From Chitinophaga sp. (GTDB lineage Bacteria; Bacteroidota; Bacteroidia; Chitinophagales; Chitinophagaceae): a DNA stretch of 64,000 nt. The notes under the pieces were generated by a model. It worked only from the letters and a program-made list of their open reading frames with translations. It was not told the origin of the DNA and ran no database searches. The position numbers and the translations under genes were made by a program. Position 1 is the stretch's first letter; each line of letters begins with the position of its first letter. Where the stretch lies: the NCBI RefSeq assembly GCF_017745275.1, contig NZ_JAGHZS010000006.1:496001-560000 (forward strand). The letters run 5' to 3'. This document shows positions 34,294 to 43,209 of this stretch, piece after piece.

Positions 34294-35199
34294 AATAATA
34301 TATGTCACCCCTTCTTCCGCAATAGCCGTATTTTCAAACACAGGCTTTGCTTCATCCAGGAAAGGTTGTAATTCAGTGTATTTGGAAGAAAAATGCCCGA
34401 TAAGCAGTTGTCTCACTCCGGCTGCTGCCGCCAGGGAGGCTGCCTGCACGGAGGTACTATGATAACGTTCGGCTGCCCGCTCCTGTAAATCGTGCAGATA
34501 TGTGGTTTCATGGTACATTACATCTGCGCCCTTTAGCCATGGTAAAAGGTTCTCATCAAAGATGGTATCTGCGCAATACACATATCGTTTGCCCGGAGCA
34601 GGAGGGAGGGTCACCCAATCATTTTTAATGAGCATACCATCTTTCCGCTGATAATCAGCTCCATCCTGCAGTTTGCCGAAGTAAGCCGCCGGAATTTCAT
34701 AAGCCCTTGCCTGGTCAGGAATCAGTTTTCGCTTTCTTTTTTGCAGCTCAAAGGAAAACCCAAAGCACGAAATGCGGTGCTGGGTGGGAAAACAAGACAC
34801 CCTTAAGTCTTTATCCTCCACAATAACACCGCTATAGCCCGGTTGAAGCGGAACAAAAGACAATTCAAATTTCAGGATGGTGCCTGAGCAATCCAGTTGT
34901 AACTGGATAATCTGCTCCAGTTCCGGTGGCGCATATACGCTGAGCGGCTCTGTGCGCCCCATCAGGCTAAGTGTATTCAACAAACCTATCAGCCCGAAAT
35001 AATGATCTCCATGAAGGTGACTGATGAAGATATATCTCAGCTTGCTGCGTTTAATCCTGTATTTGGCGATCTGTATCTGGGTGCCTTCCCCGCAATCCAC
35101 CAGCAGCAACTGCTCGTTACAGGTAACTACCTGGGCGGTGGGATGCCTGTCCAGGGTGGGGATAGCGGAGTTGTTACCTAAAATGGTTACTGCAAACAT
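34291..35199 (-). CDS. rnz: Ribonuclease Z
   Basis: RNase Z removes the 3' trailer from tRNA precursors, which matters here because the tRNA-Asp in this window encodes no CCA. The 302-residue protein is a metallo-beta-lactamase fold with the zinc motif SHLHGDHYFGL (HxHxDH), an early GNNSAIPTLDRHPTAQVV typical of the tRNase Z long N-terminus, and later zinc ligands in YCADTIFDENL, MYHETTYLHD and LIGHFSSKY. It is convergent with dapA. The STAS gene lies upstream in the same orientation, 82 bases away, a pairing often seen in Bacteroidota. Confidence 0.95.
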   Translation of the reverse strand: MFAVTILGNNSAIPTLDRHPTAQVVTCNEQLLLVDCGEGTQIQIAKYRIKRSKLRYIFISHLHGDHYFGLIGLLNTLSLMGRTEPLSVYAPPELEQIIQLQLDCSGTILKFELSFVPLQPGYSGVIVEDKDLRVSCFPTQHRISCFGFSFELQKRKRKLIPDQARAYEIPAAYFGKLQDGADYQRKDGMLIKNDWVTLPPAPGKRYVYCADTIFDENLLPWLKGADVMYHETTYLHDLQERAAERYHSTSVQAASLAAAAGVRQLLIGHFSSKYTELQPFLDEAKPVFENTAIAEEGVTYII

Positions 35200-35281
35200 G
35201 TCTTTAGCGTTTAGCCGTTAGCTGTTAACTTTTATCCGCTGCGCTATACCTATGGCGGCCGCATACGGTAAAAGCGGTTAT

Positions 35282-35656
35282 CTATTCCATTCCATCCAGT
35301 AATTCCCTTTCCAGTTCTTCCATCATCACCAGGTCTATCGCTTCTGCCATGGTGGGGGCAATATTCAGCATATCATCACCTGCTGTTTTCAGCGCAGCTG
35401 TTAACGTGTTGTTAAGACCGGTAATGGCACAGGAAAGCTGGTTGTCATACCTATGCCGGTATACTGTTAAAATGGCTTCAACGCCGCTGGCATCAATTTT
35501 TTCTACCAATGTCAGGTCTAGTATGAGATTCCGCCCTTTCAGTTCCGGTATGGAAGTGGCCGTAGCCTGGAAGTCGGCTGACAAATTAGCATCCAGATCG
35601 GTAACTTCAGGACAAAAAACGACTATTTTTTCTTTGGTATCAATTTTGAATTTCAT
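35282..35656 (-). CDS. STAS domain protein (anti-sigma factor antagonist-like)
   Basis: The 124-residue protein has a STAS fold. The phosphorylatable serine motif lies in VEKIDASGVEAIL (near residue 57), as in SpoIIAA-type antagonists. The final 35 residues are strongly acidic (MMEELERELLDGME). Classical STAS proteins sequester an anti-sigma kinase when unphosphorylated, but no such kinase is nearby, so the partner is unknown. Its position upstream of rnz in the same orientation suggests co-transcription. Confidence 0.85.
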   Translation of the reverse strand: MKFKIDTKEKIVVFCPEVTDLDANLSADFQATATSIPELKGRNLILDLTLVEKIDASGVEAILTVYRHRYDNQLSCAITGLNNTLTAALKTAGDDMLNIAPTMAEAIDLVMMEELERELLDGME

Positions 35657-35957
35657 GCGTTGGACGTTGTTTTATACTTTAATAAAATTAAATTTTGAAC
35701 AGAGGGAACCCGCCTATAAAATATAACCGCAAGAGATCGAAACAAAAACCTCCTTTTCTTCGTAGATATTTTTAAACGAACGTACCCGCATCACCGCAAA
35801 AATAATTCTTATACTATTAAAGTGTAAGTTGTTTAAATCTAAAAAAGGAATAACTTTCATTCCGACACATAACGCGGTAATCTTAAGTCAGAATTATTCG
35901 TTATTATTGTATTAAGCAAGCCCCCGTAAGGGTTTTTGATAATTTAATAATCTCACA
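35657..35957. other. Divergent intergenic region upstream of clpC
   Basis: These 301 bases lie between the divergent STAS and clpC genes and must hold both promoters. I see no full TTTG/TAnnTTTG pair. A short CCC/GGG stem followed by TTTTT at 35920-35939, just before the clpC start, is too weak to call. No small gene is evident. Confidence 0.4.
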
Positions 35958-38492
35958 ATGGACCAGAATTTTTCACCGCAAGTTAAGGAGATCATTTCGT
36001 TCAGCAGAGAGGAAGCTTTACGTCTGGGAAATGACTTCATAGGTACTGAACACCTGCTGTTAGGTATTATTCGGGAAGGCGAAGGCACGGCCGTAAAGAT
36101 TCTGCAGGCTTTGAACGTAGATCTGTATGAGTTACGCAAGGAAGTAGAACTGGCTGTAAAAGATAAGACCGGAAAGAATATTGCTAACATTAATAGCCTC
36201 CCGCTTACCAGACAGGCAGAAAAAGTGATACGTGTTACCGTATTAGAAGCTAAGGCACTGAAAAGTGCAACAGTGGAAACGGAACATCTCATGCTTTCTA
36301 TACTTAAGAATAAGGAAAACGTTTGTACACAAATCTTACAACAATTTGACGTGGACTACGATACTTTTAAAAACGAACTGGGCTTTGTAAAATCAGCGGA
36401 CCCTAAATCAGAATTTGATGATCCGGGCGAAGAAGAGTTTGAGGACGAAAGAAAGAGTTACGCATCCAAAGCCAAACAGACAAATACCAAATCCAAAACG
36501 CCCGTACTGGATAATTTTGGTAGAGATATTACCAAGCTGGCCGAAAGCGGCAGCTTAGACCCGATTGTTGGCCGCGAGCAGGAAATAGAAAGGGTTTCCC
36601 AGATACTTTCCCGCCGTAAAAAGAACAATCCGATTCTTATTGGTGAACCCGGTGTGGGTAAAACCGCCATCGTGGAAGGTTTAGCGCTGCGAATTGTACA
36701 GCGTAAAGTTTCCCGCGTGCTGTTCGATAAGCGCGTGGTAAGCCTCGACCTCGCCGCCCTGGTGGCCGGTACCAAATACCGTGGCCAGTTTGAAGAAAGA
36801 ATGAAGGCCATCATGAATGAACTCGAGAAAAACAGGGATGTTATCCTGTTTATCGATGAAATTCATACCATCGTGGGCGCCGGCGGCGCTTCAGGTTCCC
36901 TGGACGCTTCCAACATCTTTAAACCTGCACTCGCCAGGGGCGAACTCCAATGCATTGGAGCCTCTACCCTCGATGAGTACCGCATGTACATCGAAAAAGA
37001 TGGCGCACTCGACCGCCGCTTCCAAAAAGTAATGGTTGAACCACCAACCGTGGATGAAACCATTCAGATCCTCAACAATATCAAGCCTCGTTATGAAGAA
37101 TACCATAATGTTAGCTATACCGACGCTGCTATTGATGCCTGCGTGAAACTGAGCGACCGCTACATGACCGACCGTCTCCTGCCCGACAAGGCAATTGATG
37201 TACTCGACGAAGTAGGCGCACGTGTTCACCTCAAAAACATCAATGTTCCTCAAAATATCCTCGATCTCGAAAAACAGATTGAAGATATCAAACAGGAAAA
37301 AAATAAAGTAGTGAAAAGCCAACGCTTCGAAGAAGCCGCTGCACTGCGCGATACAGAGAAGAAACTGGGTGAAGACCTGGAACGCGCAAAAGCAATGTGG
37401 GAAGAAGAAGTGAAACACAAACGCTACCCAATTGATGAAGAAGCCATCGCGGAAGTTGTGAGCATGATGACCGGTATCCCCGTTAAACGGATGGTGCAGG
37501 CCGAAACAGAGAAATTACGTCGCATGGGCGAAGATCTCAAGGGCGCCGTGGTTGGACAGGACGATGCCATTAGCAAAGTCACCAAAGCCATACAGCGTAA
37601 CCGCGTTGGTCTGAAAGATCCTAAAAAGCCAATCGGTACCTTTATATTCCTCGGCCCTACCGGGGTAGGTAAAACAGAGCTCGCCAAATCACTGGCCCGC
37701 TATATGTTCGACTCAGAGGAAGCGCTGATCCGCATCGATATGAGTGAATACATGGAGAAATTCTCTGTAAGCCGCCTCATTGGTGCTCCTCCGGGATATG
37801 TAGGATATGAAGAAGGTGGACAGCTCACCGAAAAAGTGCGCCGCAAACCTTACTCCGTTATCCTCCTGGATGAAATCGAAAAAGCACATCCGGATATTTA
37901 TAACCTCCTGTTGCAGGTACTCGATGACGGTATCCTCACTGATGGCCTCGGTCGTAAAGTAGACTTTAAAAATACCCTCATCATCATGACCTCCAATATC
38001 GGAGCCCGTCAACTGAAGGATTTCGGCGCAGGCGTTGGTTTCTCTACCAATGCAAGAGCCGTAAACGAAGAAGAGAATACCAAATCAGTGATCGAAAAAG
38101 CATTGAAACGTACCTTCTCTCCTGAGTTCCTCAACAGAATCGACGATGTGATCATCTTCAACTCACTGGCGAAAGAACACATCTATACGATCATTGACAT
38201 CACCATGAAGAGTGTACTGAAACGTCTGAATAACCTTGGATTTAGCCTCGAACTCACCGATGAAGCCAAAGGCTTCCTCGCAGATAAAGGCTACGACCAG
38301 CAATTCGGCGCCAGACCACTGCACAGGGCCATCCAGAAATACCTGGAAGACCCATTAGCAGAGGAAATCCTCAACATGAACATACATGATGGCGATATAC
38401 TCGTGGCTGACCTGGACAAGGAAAATCAAAAACTGATCTTTACCTTGAAAAATAACTCCTCCAAGAGTAAGTCCGAAAAATCAGAAGCGTAA
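35958..38492 (+). CDS. clpC: ATP-dependent Clp protease ATP-binding subunit ClpC
   Basis: ClpC is a hexameric AAA+ unfoldase that feeds ClpP. The 844-residue protein has the Clp-N domain (about 1-145, with TEHLLLGIIREGEGTA and its repeat TEHLMLSILKNKENV), AAA module 1 (Walker A GEPGVGKT near residue 229, Walker B VILFIDEIHT), a UVR-type helical segment (FEEAAALRDTEKKLGE), and AAA module 2 (Walker A GPTGVGKT near residue 565, Walker B VILLDEIEKAHPD). The short UVR-containing middle region, without the long M domain, marks ClpC and not ClpB. It is a single-gene unit ended by a strong terminator. Confidence 0.95.
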   Translation: MDQNFSPQVKEIISFSREEALRLGNDFIGTEHLLLGIIREGEGTAVKILQALNVDLYELRKEVELAVKDKTGKNIANINSLPLTRQAEKVIRVTVLEAKALKSATVETEHLMLSILKNKENVCTQILQQFDVDYDTFKNELGFVKSADPKSEFDDPGEEEFEDERKSYASKAKQTNTKSKTPVLDNFGRDITKLAESGSLDPIVGREQEIERVSQILSRRKKNNPILIGEPGVGKTAIVEGLALRIVQRKVSRVLFDKRVVSLDLAALVAGTKYRGQFEERMKAIMNELEKNRDVILFIDEIHTIVGAGGASGSLDASNIFKPALARGELQCIGASTLDEYRMYIEKDGALDRRFQKVMVEPPTVDETIQILNNIKPRYEEYHNVSYTDAAIDACVKLSDRYMTDRLLPDKAIDVLDEVGARVHLKNINVPQNILDLEKQIEDIKQEKNKVVKSQRFEEAAALRDTEKKLGEDLERAKAMWEEEVKHKRYPIDEEAIAEVVSMMTGIPVKRMVQAETEKLRRMGEDLKGAVVGQDDAISKVTKAIQRNRVGLKDPKKPIGTFIFLGPTGVGKTELAKSLARYMFDSEEALIRIDMSEYMEKFSVSRLIGAPPGYVGYEEGGQLTEKVRRKPYSVILLDEIEKAHPDIYNLLLQVLDDGILTDGLGRKVDFKNTLIIMTSNIGARQLKDFGAGVGFSTNARAVNEEENTKSVIEKALKRTFSPEFLNRIDDVIIFNSLAKEHIYTIIDITMKSVLKRLNNLGFSLELTDEAKGFLADKGYDQQFGARPLHRAIQKYLEDPLAEEILNMNIHDGDILVADLDKENQKLIFTLKNNSSKSKSEKSEA

Positions 38493-38968
38493 CCTAATAC
38501 GCTGATCATAAATTAATAGCCCGTCAATGGTAAATTACCCTGACGGGCTTTTTTATGTATAACATGAACATGTTAATTTCTGCGCTAATACATAACAGTT
38601 TACGGCAGAGTTAATCTAATCAAGTATTTTTGCCAGCCATTGATACCCCTTAGAGTCTGTATCCTAGTACTTCGTGTCAGATCTTCTTACCTCTCTTAAT
38701 CAGATTCACCATATTAAAAATGGTATGATCATGTCATTTTTTAAAAACATTTAATATGTCACATTTGCAGTATGTATTTTATCTAATCTATATAAATAGA
38801 TATTTATTAGACTAAAATAATTTACTCTTTTTTATATTAGTCGGAACAGGCTTGTGATAGCTTAGATAAGAGTTTTTTGTGCCTCGGTTTTTCATTTTAT
38901 CCTTATATCCTCGCACCAGCAATGACAGGCTGGTGGTGTATTTGACTTAACTATTTATCCTTATATCT
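38493..38968 (+). other. Intergenic region between clpC and the surface protein cluster
   Basis: After the clpC terminator, this AT-rich stretch has TATTTTTG at 38625-38632, an exact -7 box with a poor -33 element, which would give a leader of about 330 bases to the gene at 38969. A small hairpin CACCAGC/GCTGGTG lies near 38915. No gene is seen. Confidence 0.4.
38519..38554 (+). terminator. Intrinsic terminator of clpC
   Basis: GCCCGTCA (38519-38526) pairs with TGACGGGC (38541-38548), followed by TTTTTT. It lies 26 bases after the clpC stop. Confidence 0.9.
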
Positions 38969-40765
38969 ATGAGAAGATCTCTACGTAATGTAGCTCGTGT
39001 TATGCTAATAGGTGGTGTAAGCATTGTGGCTACAAAGGCACACGCCCAGCTGAAAGTAGGTAAGAATCCTACCTCTATTCAAAAATCAGCTATCCTGGAA
39101 CTGGAATCCGATAAACAAGGTTTATTGCTGACACGTATCGCAGATACTTCTGTGATGACCTCTCTCGCTCCTCCGGACGGGATGATCATTTACCTGACAA
39201 AAACCGGTGAAGAAGGATTCTATGTAAGACACAACTACCAATGGGAAAGAATGGCTACCAAAGCTTCTTCCTGGGACCTGTTAGGTAACGCATTGACCAA
39301 TGCTGCCACACAATTCATTGGAAGTACTAACAATATTCCTTTCGTGATGAAAGCTAATAATGTGGAAGGAATGCGGATCGATAACGGCAATGTGATTGTA
39401 AAAAATGATCTGACTTTAAGCGGTATCACCACTGACGCTACTGCGGCTTTAATGGAAGCGGTAATTGTAGATGGAACCGGTAAAGTATATAAGCGTCCAT
39501 TAACCAAAGCTGCTTTTACCGATTTAACCATCAATGGCTCCGCTGAATTAAAGCAATTCATTAATACTGATAATGCAGCAGGCGATTATAAATTCACTAC
39601 GGCCCCTGCTGCTGGTGGTGGTACTGAACACAAACTGAGCATCGCTACCCAAACTGGTTCCGCGGCAGGTGGACCAGCAGTGGGTTTGCTCACTAAAGCA
39701 GATTGGGATAAATTTAATACTGCGGCAGGTAAAGCCCTACAGGTGGCTACCTTCATCAACTCCGGTGATGCAAATGGTTTAACCATTGACAATAGTGGTG
39801 CTAACCCTACCATCGCTTTAAATGCTGCTACAGCAACTACTCCTGGTGGTGTTTCTGCAGGTACACAAACTTTCGGTGGTGATAAAACATTTGCAGGAAA
39901 AATCACCGGTAACAACGGCCTGGTAGTAACTACAGGTGGTGCAGATGTAACCGGCAACTCCAAAGTTACCGGTACTTTCAACGTAACCAGCACTACTAAA
40001 TTGGATAATACTTTAACCATCACTACTGGTGGTGCAGATATTACCGGCAATTCAAAAGTAACTGGTGATATACAGGTTACCGGTAAATCTGCCCTCGATA
40101 ACACCGTTACACTGGGTAGCGTAGCAACAGGCACCAACGAACTGTCTGTATTAATGCTTAACGGTACCAATCAAATTATCAAAAGGAATCTTCCTGCAAC
40201 AGCATTCACTGACCTGACTTTCAGTTCAGACCATGCCGGTACTGATTTAAAAGTGGTAAAAGATGCCACTACCAACAATGTAAACGTAAGTATTCCATTC
40301 GCAGATCCATCTGTAGCTGGTGGTCTCGTAAGCAATGCTTCCCAATCTTTCGCCGGTAACAAAAGATTTGGAAATGATGTAGCGATAAAATCTTCCCTGA
40401 ACGTGGGTGATACCAGCGCCATTGCTAATTCTACTTTACAGGTACAAGGTTCTGTATCCATGGCCATCACTGAGGTGACCAGCAGTACCAGCTATAGCGT
40501 TACTTCCACCGATTATACCATCGTTGTAAAAAATACTTCTCCTGTAACAGTGAAGTTACCTTCCATTGCAGGTACAAAAGGCCGTATCTACACTATCAAA
40601 AAAGCAGCCGCAGACGCTACCAACAGACTTGATAATCCTGTTACCATTCAGGCACAGGCAGGTCAGAACATTGAAGATGGAAACTCTATCAACATCTACA
40701 ATGACTGGACTTACATCACTGTACAATCCAACGGTACAGATACCTGGTATATTATTAAGAAATAA
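38969..40765 (+). CDS. Secreted fibre-like surface protein
   Basis: The 598-residue protein has a signal peptide (MLIGGVSIVATKAHAQ) and an N-terminal motif shared with the next gene: SAILELESDKQGLLLTRIAD. The middle is made of short, Gly/Thr/Asn-rich repeats such as LVVTTGGADVTGNSKVTGT and LTITTGGADITGNSKVTGD, the composition of trimeric beta-structured fibres found in phage tail fibres and adhesins. The C-terminal domain (residues about 500-598; YTIVVKNTSPVTVKLPSIAG) resembles the closing domain of such fibres. Function is unknown; surface attachment or cell-cell contact is plausible. Confidence 0.75.
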   Translation: MRRSLRNVARVMLIGGVSIVATKAHAQLKVGKNPTSIQKSAILELESDKQGLLLTRIADTSVMTSLAPPDGMIIYLTKTGEEGFYVRHNYQWERMATKASSWDLLGNALTNAATQFIGSTNNIPFVMKANNVEGMRIDNGNVIVKNDLTLSGITTDATAALMEAVIVDGTGKVYKRPLTKAAFTDLTINGSAELKQFINTDNAAGDYKFTTAPAAGGGTEHKLSIATQTGSAAGGPAVGLLTKADWDKFNTAAGKALQVATFINSGDANGLTIDNSGANPTIALNAATATTPGGVSAGTQTFGGDKTFAGKITGNNGLVVTTGGADVTGNSKVTGTFNVTSTTKLDNTLTITTGGADITGNSKVTGDIQVTGKSALDNTVTLGSVATGTNELSVLMLNGTNQIIKRNLPATAFTDLTFSSDHAGTDLKVVKDATTNNVNVSIPFADPSVAGGLVSNASQSFAGNKRFGNDVAIKSSLNVGDTSAIANSTLQVQGSVSMAITEVTSSTSYSVTSTDYTIVVKNTSPVTVKLPSIAGTKGRIYTIKKAAADATNRLDNPVTIQAQAGQNIEDGNSINIYNDWTYITVQSNGTDTWYIIKK

Positions 40766-40780
40766 GGTTGAACTGTATTT

Positions 40781-40810
40781 GAAACGGCTACGTATAACCG
40801 TAGCCGTTTC
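40781..40810 (+). terminator. Hairpin after the first fibre-like gene
   Basis: GAAACGGCTACG (40781-40792) pairs perfectly with CGTAGCCGTTTC (40799-40810) with a six-base loop, then ACCTCTTTTG. It lies 16 bases after the stop codon. The weak T run may allow some read-through to the next gene. Confidence 0.7.
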
Positions 40811-40840
40811 ACCTCTTTTGTGCTACTTAAATGATGATGT

Positions 40841-43204
40841 ATGAAGCTGCAAGGGCTTATGAAAGTATGTGCCATTATATTGTGCTGCTTATGCAGTAAC
40901 CAATTGCTGGCACAGCAATTAAAGCTGGGAACTAATCCTTCCACACTAAAATCATCTGCTTTACTTGAACTGGAAAGTGCAAAGCAGGCTTTGTTAATTA
41001 CCCGCATCGCAGATACTAACCAGATCGTTAGCCCGGTTAACGGGATGATCATATACCTGACCACTGATAACTCTTTCCGTGTCAGAGCTAATAATTACTG
41101 GAATAAATTAATTCCGGAAGGTAGCGCTATCCAATCTATCAACAACGACGCCACACCCGCCCAAAAAATAATCGCTAATTATACCCCCGCCGGTACATTT
41201 GGTTTTACAACCGCAGCAGGAACACATACGCTCACCATTCCTGATGCCGGACTCACTGCCGCAGGTTTTATGAACATTGGCGCCCAGTCGTTCAAGGGAT
41301 TAAAGAATTTCACAGATGGCCTGCAAACCGCCAATCTGCGTGTAGTGAATGATTTGAGTACCCCCACAAAAATATTAGGTAAAGATGGAAGTGGTGATGT
41401 GTCGGCCCTGACGTTAGACGCTACCACGTTAAATCTTACTGCAGGCTTGCTTAAAGCCAATAATACCACCAAATTATGGAATGCCGGTAAAATAGCGGAC
41501 TACGATGTATCATTCGCCACTGCACCAACAACAGATCAGGTGCTCACTTTTAATGGTACACAATGGATCGCGAAAGCTGCTGCAAGTGCTATCTTGTCTA
41601 TTAACAGCGACGCTACATCTGCCCAGAAAATAGTAGCAACCTATACCCCCGCCGGTACATTTGGTTTTACAACCGCAGCAGGAACACATACGCTCACCAT
41701 TCCTGATGCCGGACTCACTGCCGCAGGTTTTATGAACATTGGCGCCCAGTCGTTCAAGGGATTAAAGAATTTCACAGATGGCCTGCAAACCGCCAATCTG
41801 CGTGTAGTGAATGATTTGAGTACCCCTACAAAAGTATTAGGTAAAGATGGAAATGGTGACGTAGCAGCCCTGACCCTCGGCACTACGCTGGGTCTTACTG
41901 CTGGTAGCCTGAATGCTAATAACACTACTAAACTCTGGAACGCCAATAAAATAGCGGACTACGATGTATCATTCGCCACCGCACCAACAACTGACCAGGT
42001 GCTCACTTTTAATGGCACACAATGGATCGCGAAAGCCGCAACAGGAGGTATTACCTCCATCGGGCTCTCTATGCCATCGCTGTTCACAGTAACTGGATCT
42101 CCACTTACTGCGAATGGTACCATCACCACAAACCTGGCTAATCAAAACGCTAACCTGGTATTTGCAGGCCCGGCGTCAGGAGGAGCCGCTGCACCAACTT
42201 TCCGCTCTCTGGCAGCTGCTGATATACCCACTAACCTGGGCGGCTATATTCAGAATACCACTACGCAACAAGCCTCCTCCAATTTTAATATATCCGGTAA
42301 TGGTGCCATTGCCGGAACATTAGGAGTAGGAACCGCTACACCAGGTAATAAAGTGGAAATCACAGGACCATCCTTTGCTCCTACTTCACCATTTAACATT
42401 TCAGGTCTTCGGTTAACAAACCTGGTGGGTGCTCTTTCCACATCAATACCCGCTACATCTAAAGTGCTCTCTATTAATAGCTCTGGTGATGTTATCTTAA
42501 CAGACAATCCATCTACCACCAACTGGTTAACGGGTGGTAACGCTGCCACAAGCACCCAGTTTCTGGGTACTACCAATGCCGTGGATATGGTAGTGAAGTA
42601 TAATAATAAAGAACTCTTCAGAGGATCAAGAGGTCAAACAGCTGCAGAAAGCGGCGGAACCGATTTCTCTGCTTATACATTAACACTCTTCAATGGCGCT
42701 ACCAAATTTAATGGTCACCCATTGATTATACGTGCCAACGGTAACGATGTCCTGGCATTTGAAGATGCTGCCGGTACACCCAAATGGCACTGGAATATAT
42801 TGGGAGGTGGATTGAACTTCGTGGAAACAAACGTTGCGGACTACAGACTATTTCTACAGAATGGAGGAAATGTAGGAATCGGAACCAGTACGCCAGGAGC
42901 GCTACTGGATGTGGAAGGGACAGCTATAATAGGCACCGGAGGGTCAGTATTAAACGGTATTATTCGCGCAACAAATGTGAACCCGGGATCTATTGCCACA
43001 GGGACTGCAGTTTCCAAAACATTTACAGTAACCGGTGCTGCAGTTGGAGGAAACGTCATCATTAATCCACGGGCAGACCTTACTTCCTCTTTTTCTATTG
43101 TTTCTGCCCGGGTAAGTGCTGCTAATACTGTTACCGTAATTTTTAATAACAGTACAGGAAGTGCTGTTACCAACAGGAGTTTTGATCTGACCGTTATCCA
43201 ATAA
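40841..43204 (+). CDS. Secreted fibre-like surface protein with tandem internal repeat
   Basis: The 787-residue protein has a signal peptide (VCAIILCCLCSNQLLAQ) and the N-terminal motif SALLELESAKQALLITRIAD shared with its upstream neighbour. Residues about 100-255 and 254-410 are near-copies, containing FGFTTAAGTHTLTIPDAGL and DYDVSFATAPTTDQVLTFNG, with a 154-residue period. Part of this is 100% identical at DNA level. Later stretches (VGTATPGNKVEITG, VGIGTSTPGALLDVEG) match the repeats of Bacteroidota tail-fibre-like proteins. It is probably extracellular. It is followed after 5 bases by a T9SS-secreted protein gene, so the two may be exported and work together. Confidence 0.75.
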   Translation: MKLQGLMKVCAIILCCLCSNQLLAQQLKLGTNPSTLKSSALLELESAKQALLITRIADTNQIVSPVNGMIIYLTTDNSFRVRANNYWNKLIPEGSAIQSINNDATPAQKIIANYTPAGTFGFTTAAGTHTLTIPDAGLTAAGFMNIGAQSFKGLKNFTDGLQTANLRVVNDLSTPTKILGKDGSGDVSALTLDATTLNLTAGLLKANNTTKLWNAGKIADYDVSFATAPTTDQVLTFNGTQWIAKAAASAILSINSDATSAQKIVATYTPAGTFGFTTAAGTHTLTIPDAGLTAAGFMNIGAQSFKGLKNFTDGLQTANLRVVNDLSTPTKVLGKDGNGDVAALTLGTTLGLTAGSLNANNTTKLWNANKIADYDVSFATAPTTDQVLTFNGTQWIAKAATGGITSIGLSMPSLFTVTGSPLTANGTITTNLANQNANLVFAGPASGGAAAPTFRSLAAADIPTNLGGYIQNTTTQQASSNFNISGNGAIAGTLGVGTATPGNKVEITGPSFAPTSPFNISGLRLTNLVGALSTSIPATSKVLSINSSGDVILTDNPSTTNWLTGGNAATSTQFLGTTNAVDMVVKYNNKELFRGSRGQTAAESGGTDFSAYTLTLFNGATKFNGHPLIIRANGNDVLAFEDAAGTPKWHWNILGGGLNFVETNVADYRLFLQNGGNVGIGTSTPGALLDVEGTAIIGTGGSVLNGIIRATNVNPGSIATGTAVSKTFTVTGAAVGGNVIINPRADLTSSFSIVSARVSAANTVTVIFNNSTGSAVTNRSFDLTVIQ
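41180..41364 (+). repeat. 185-bp perfect duplication, copy 1
   Basis: Identical base for base to 41642-41826, with an offset of 462 bases (154 codons, frame kept). Outside this core the larger repeat unit continues with lower identity. Confidence 0.95.
41642..41826 (+). repeat. 185-bp perfect duplication, copy 2
   Basis: Second copy of 41180-41364. Synonymous sites are also identical, which points to recent duplication or gene conversion in the middle of the unit. Confidence 0.95.
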
Positions 43205-43209
43205 GCTAA

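Noticed and set aside
35201..35240. Short repeated words such as TTAGC in the rnz upstream region as a regulatory repeat
   Set aside because: The words are short and irregular and the pattern is too weak to separate from chance.
38969..43204. Prophage tail-fibre region
   Set aside because: No capsid, terminase, portal, lysis or integrase gene is nearby, and both proteins have signal peptides. They fit secreted surface proteins better.
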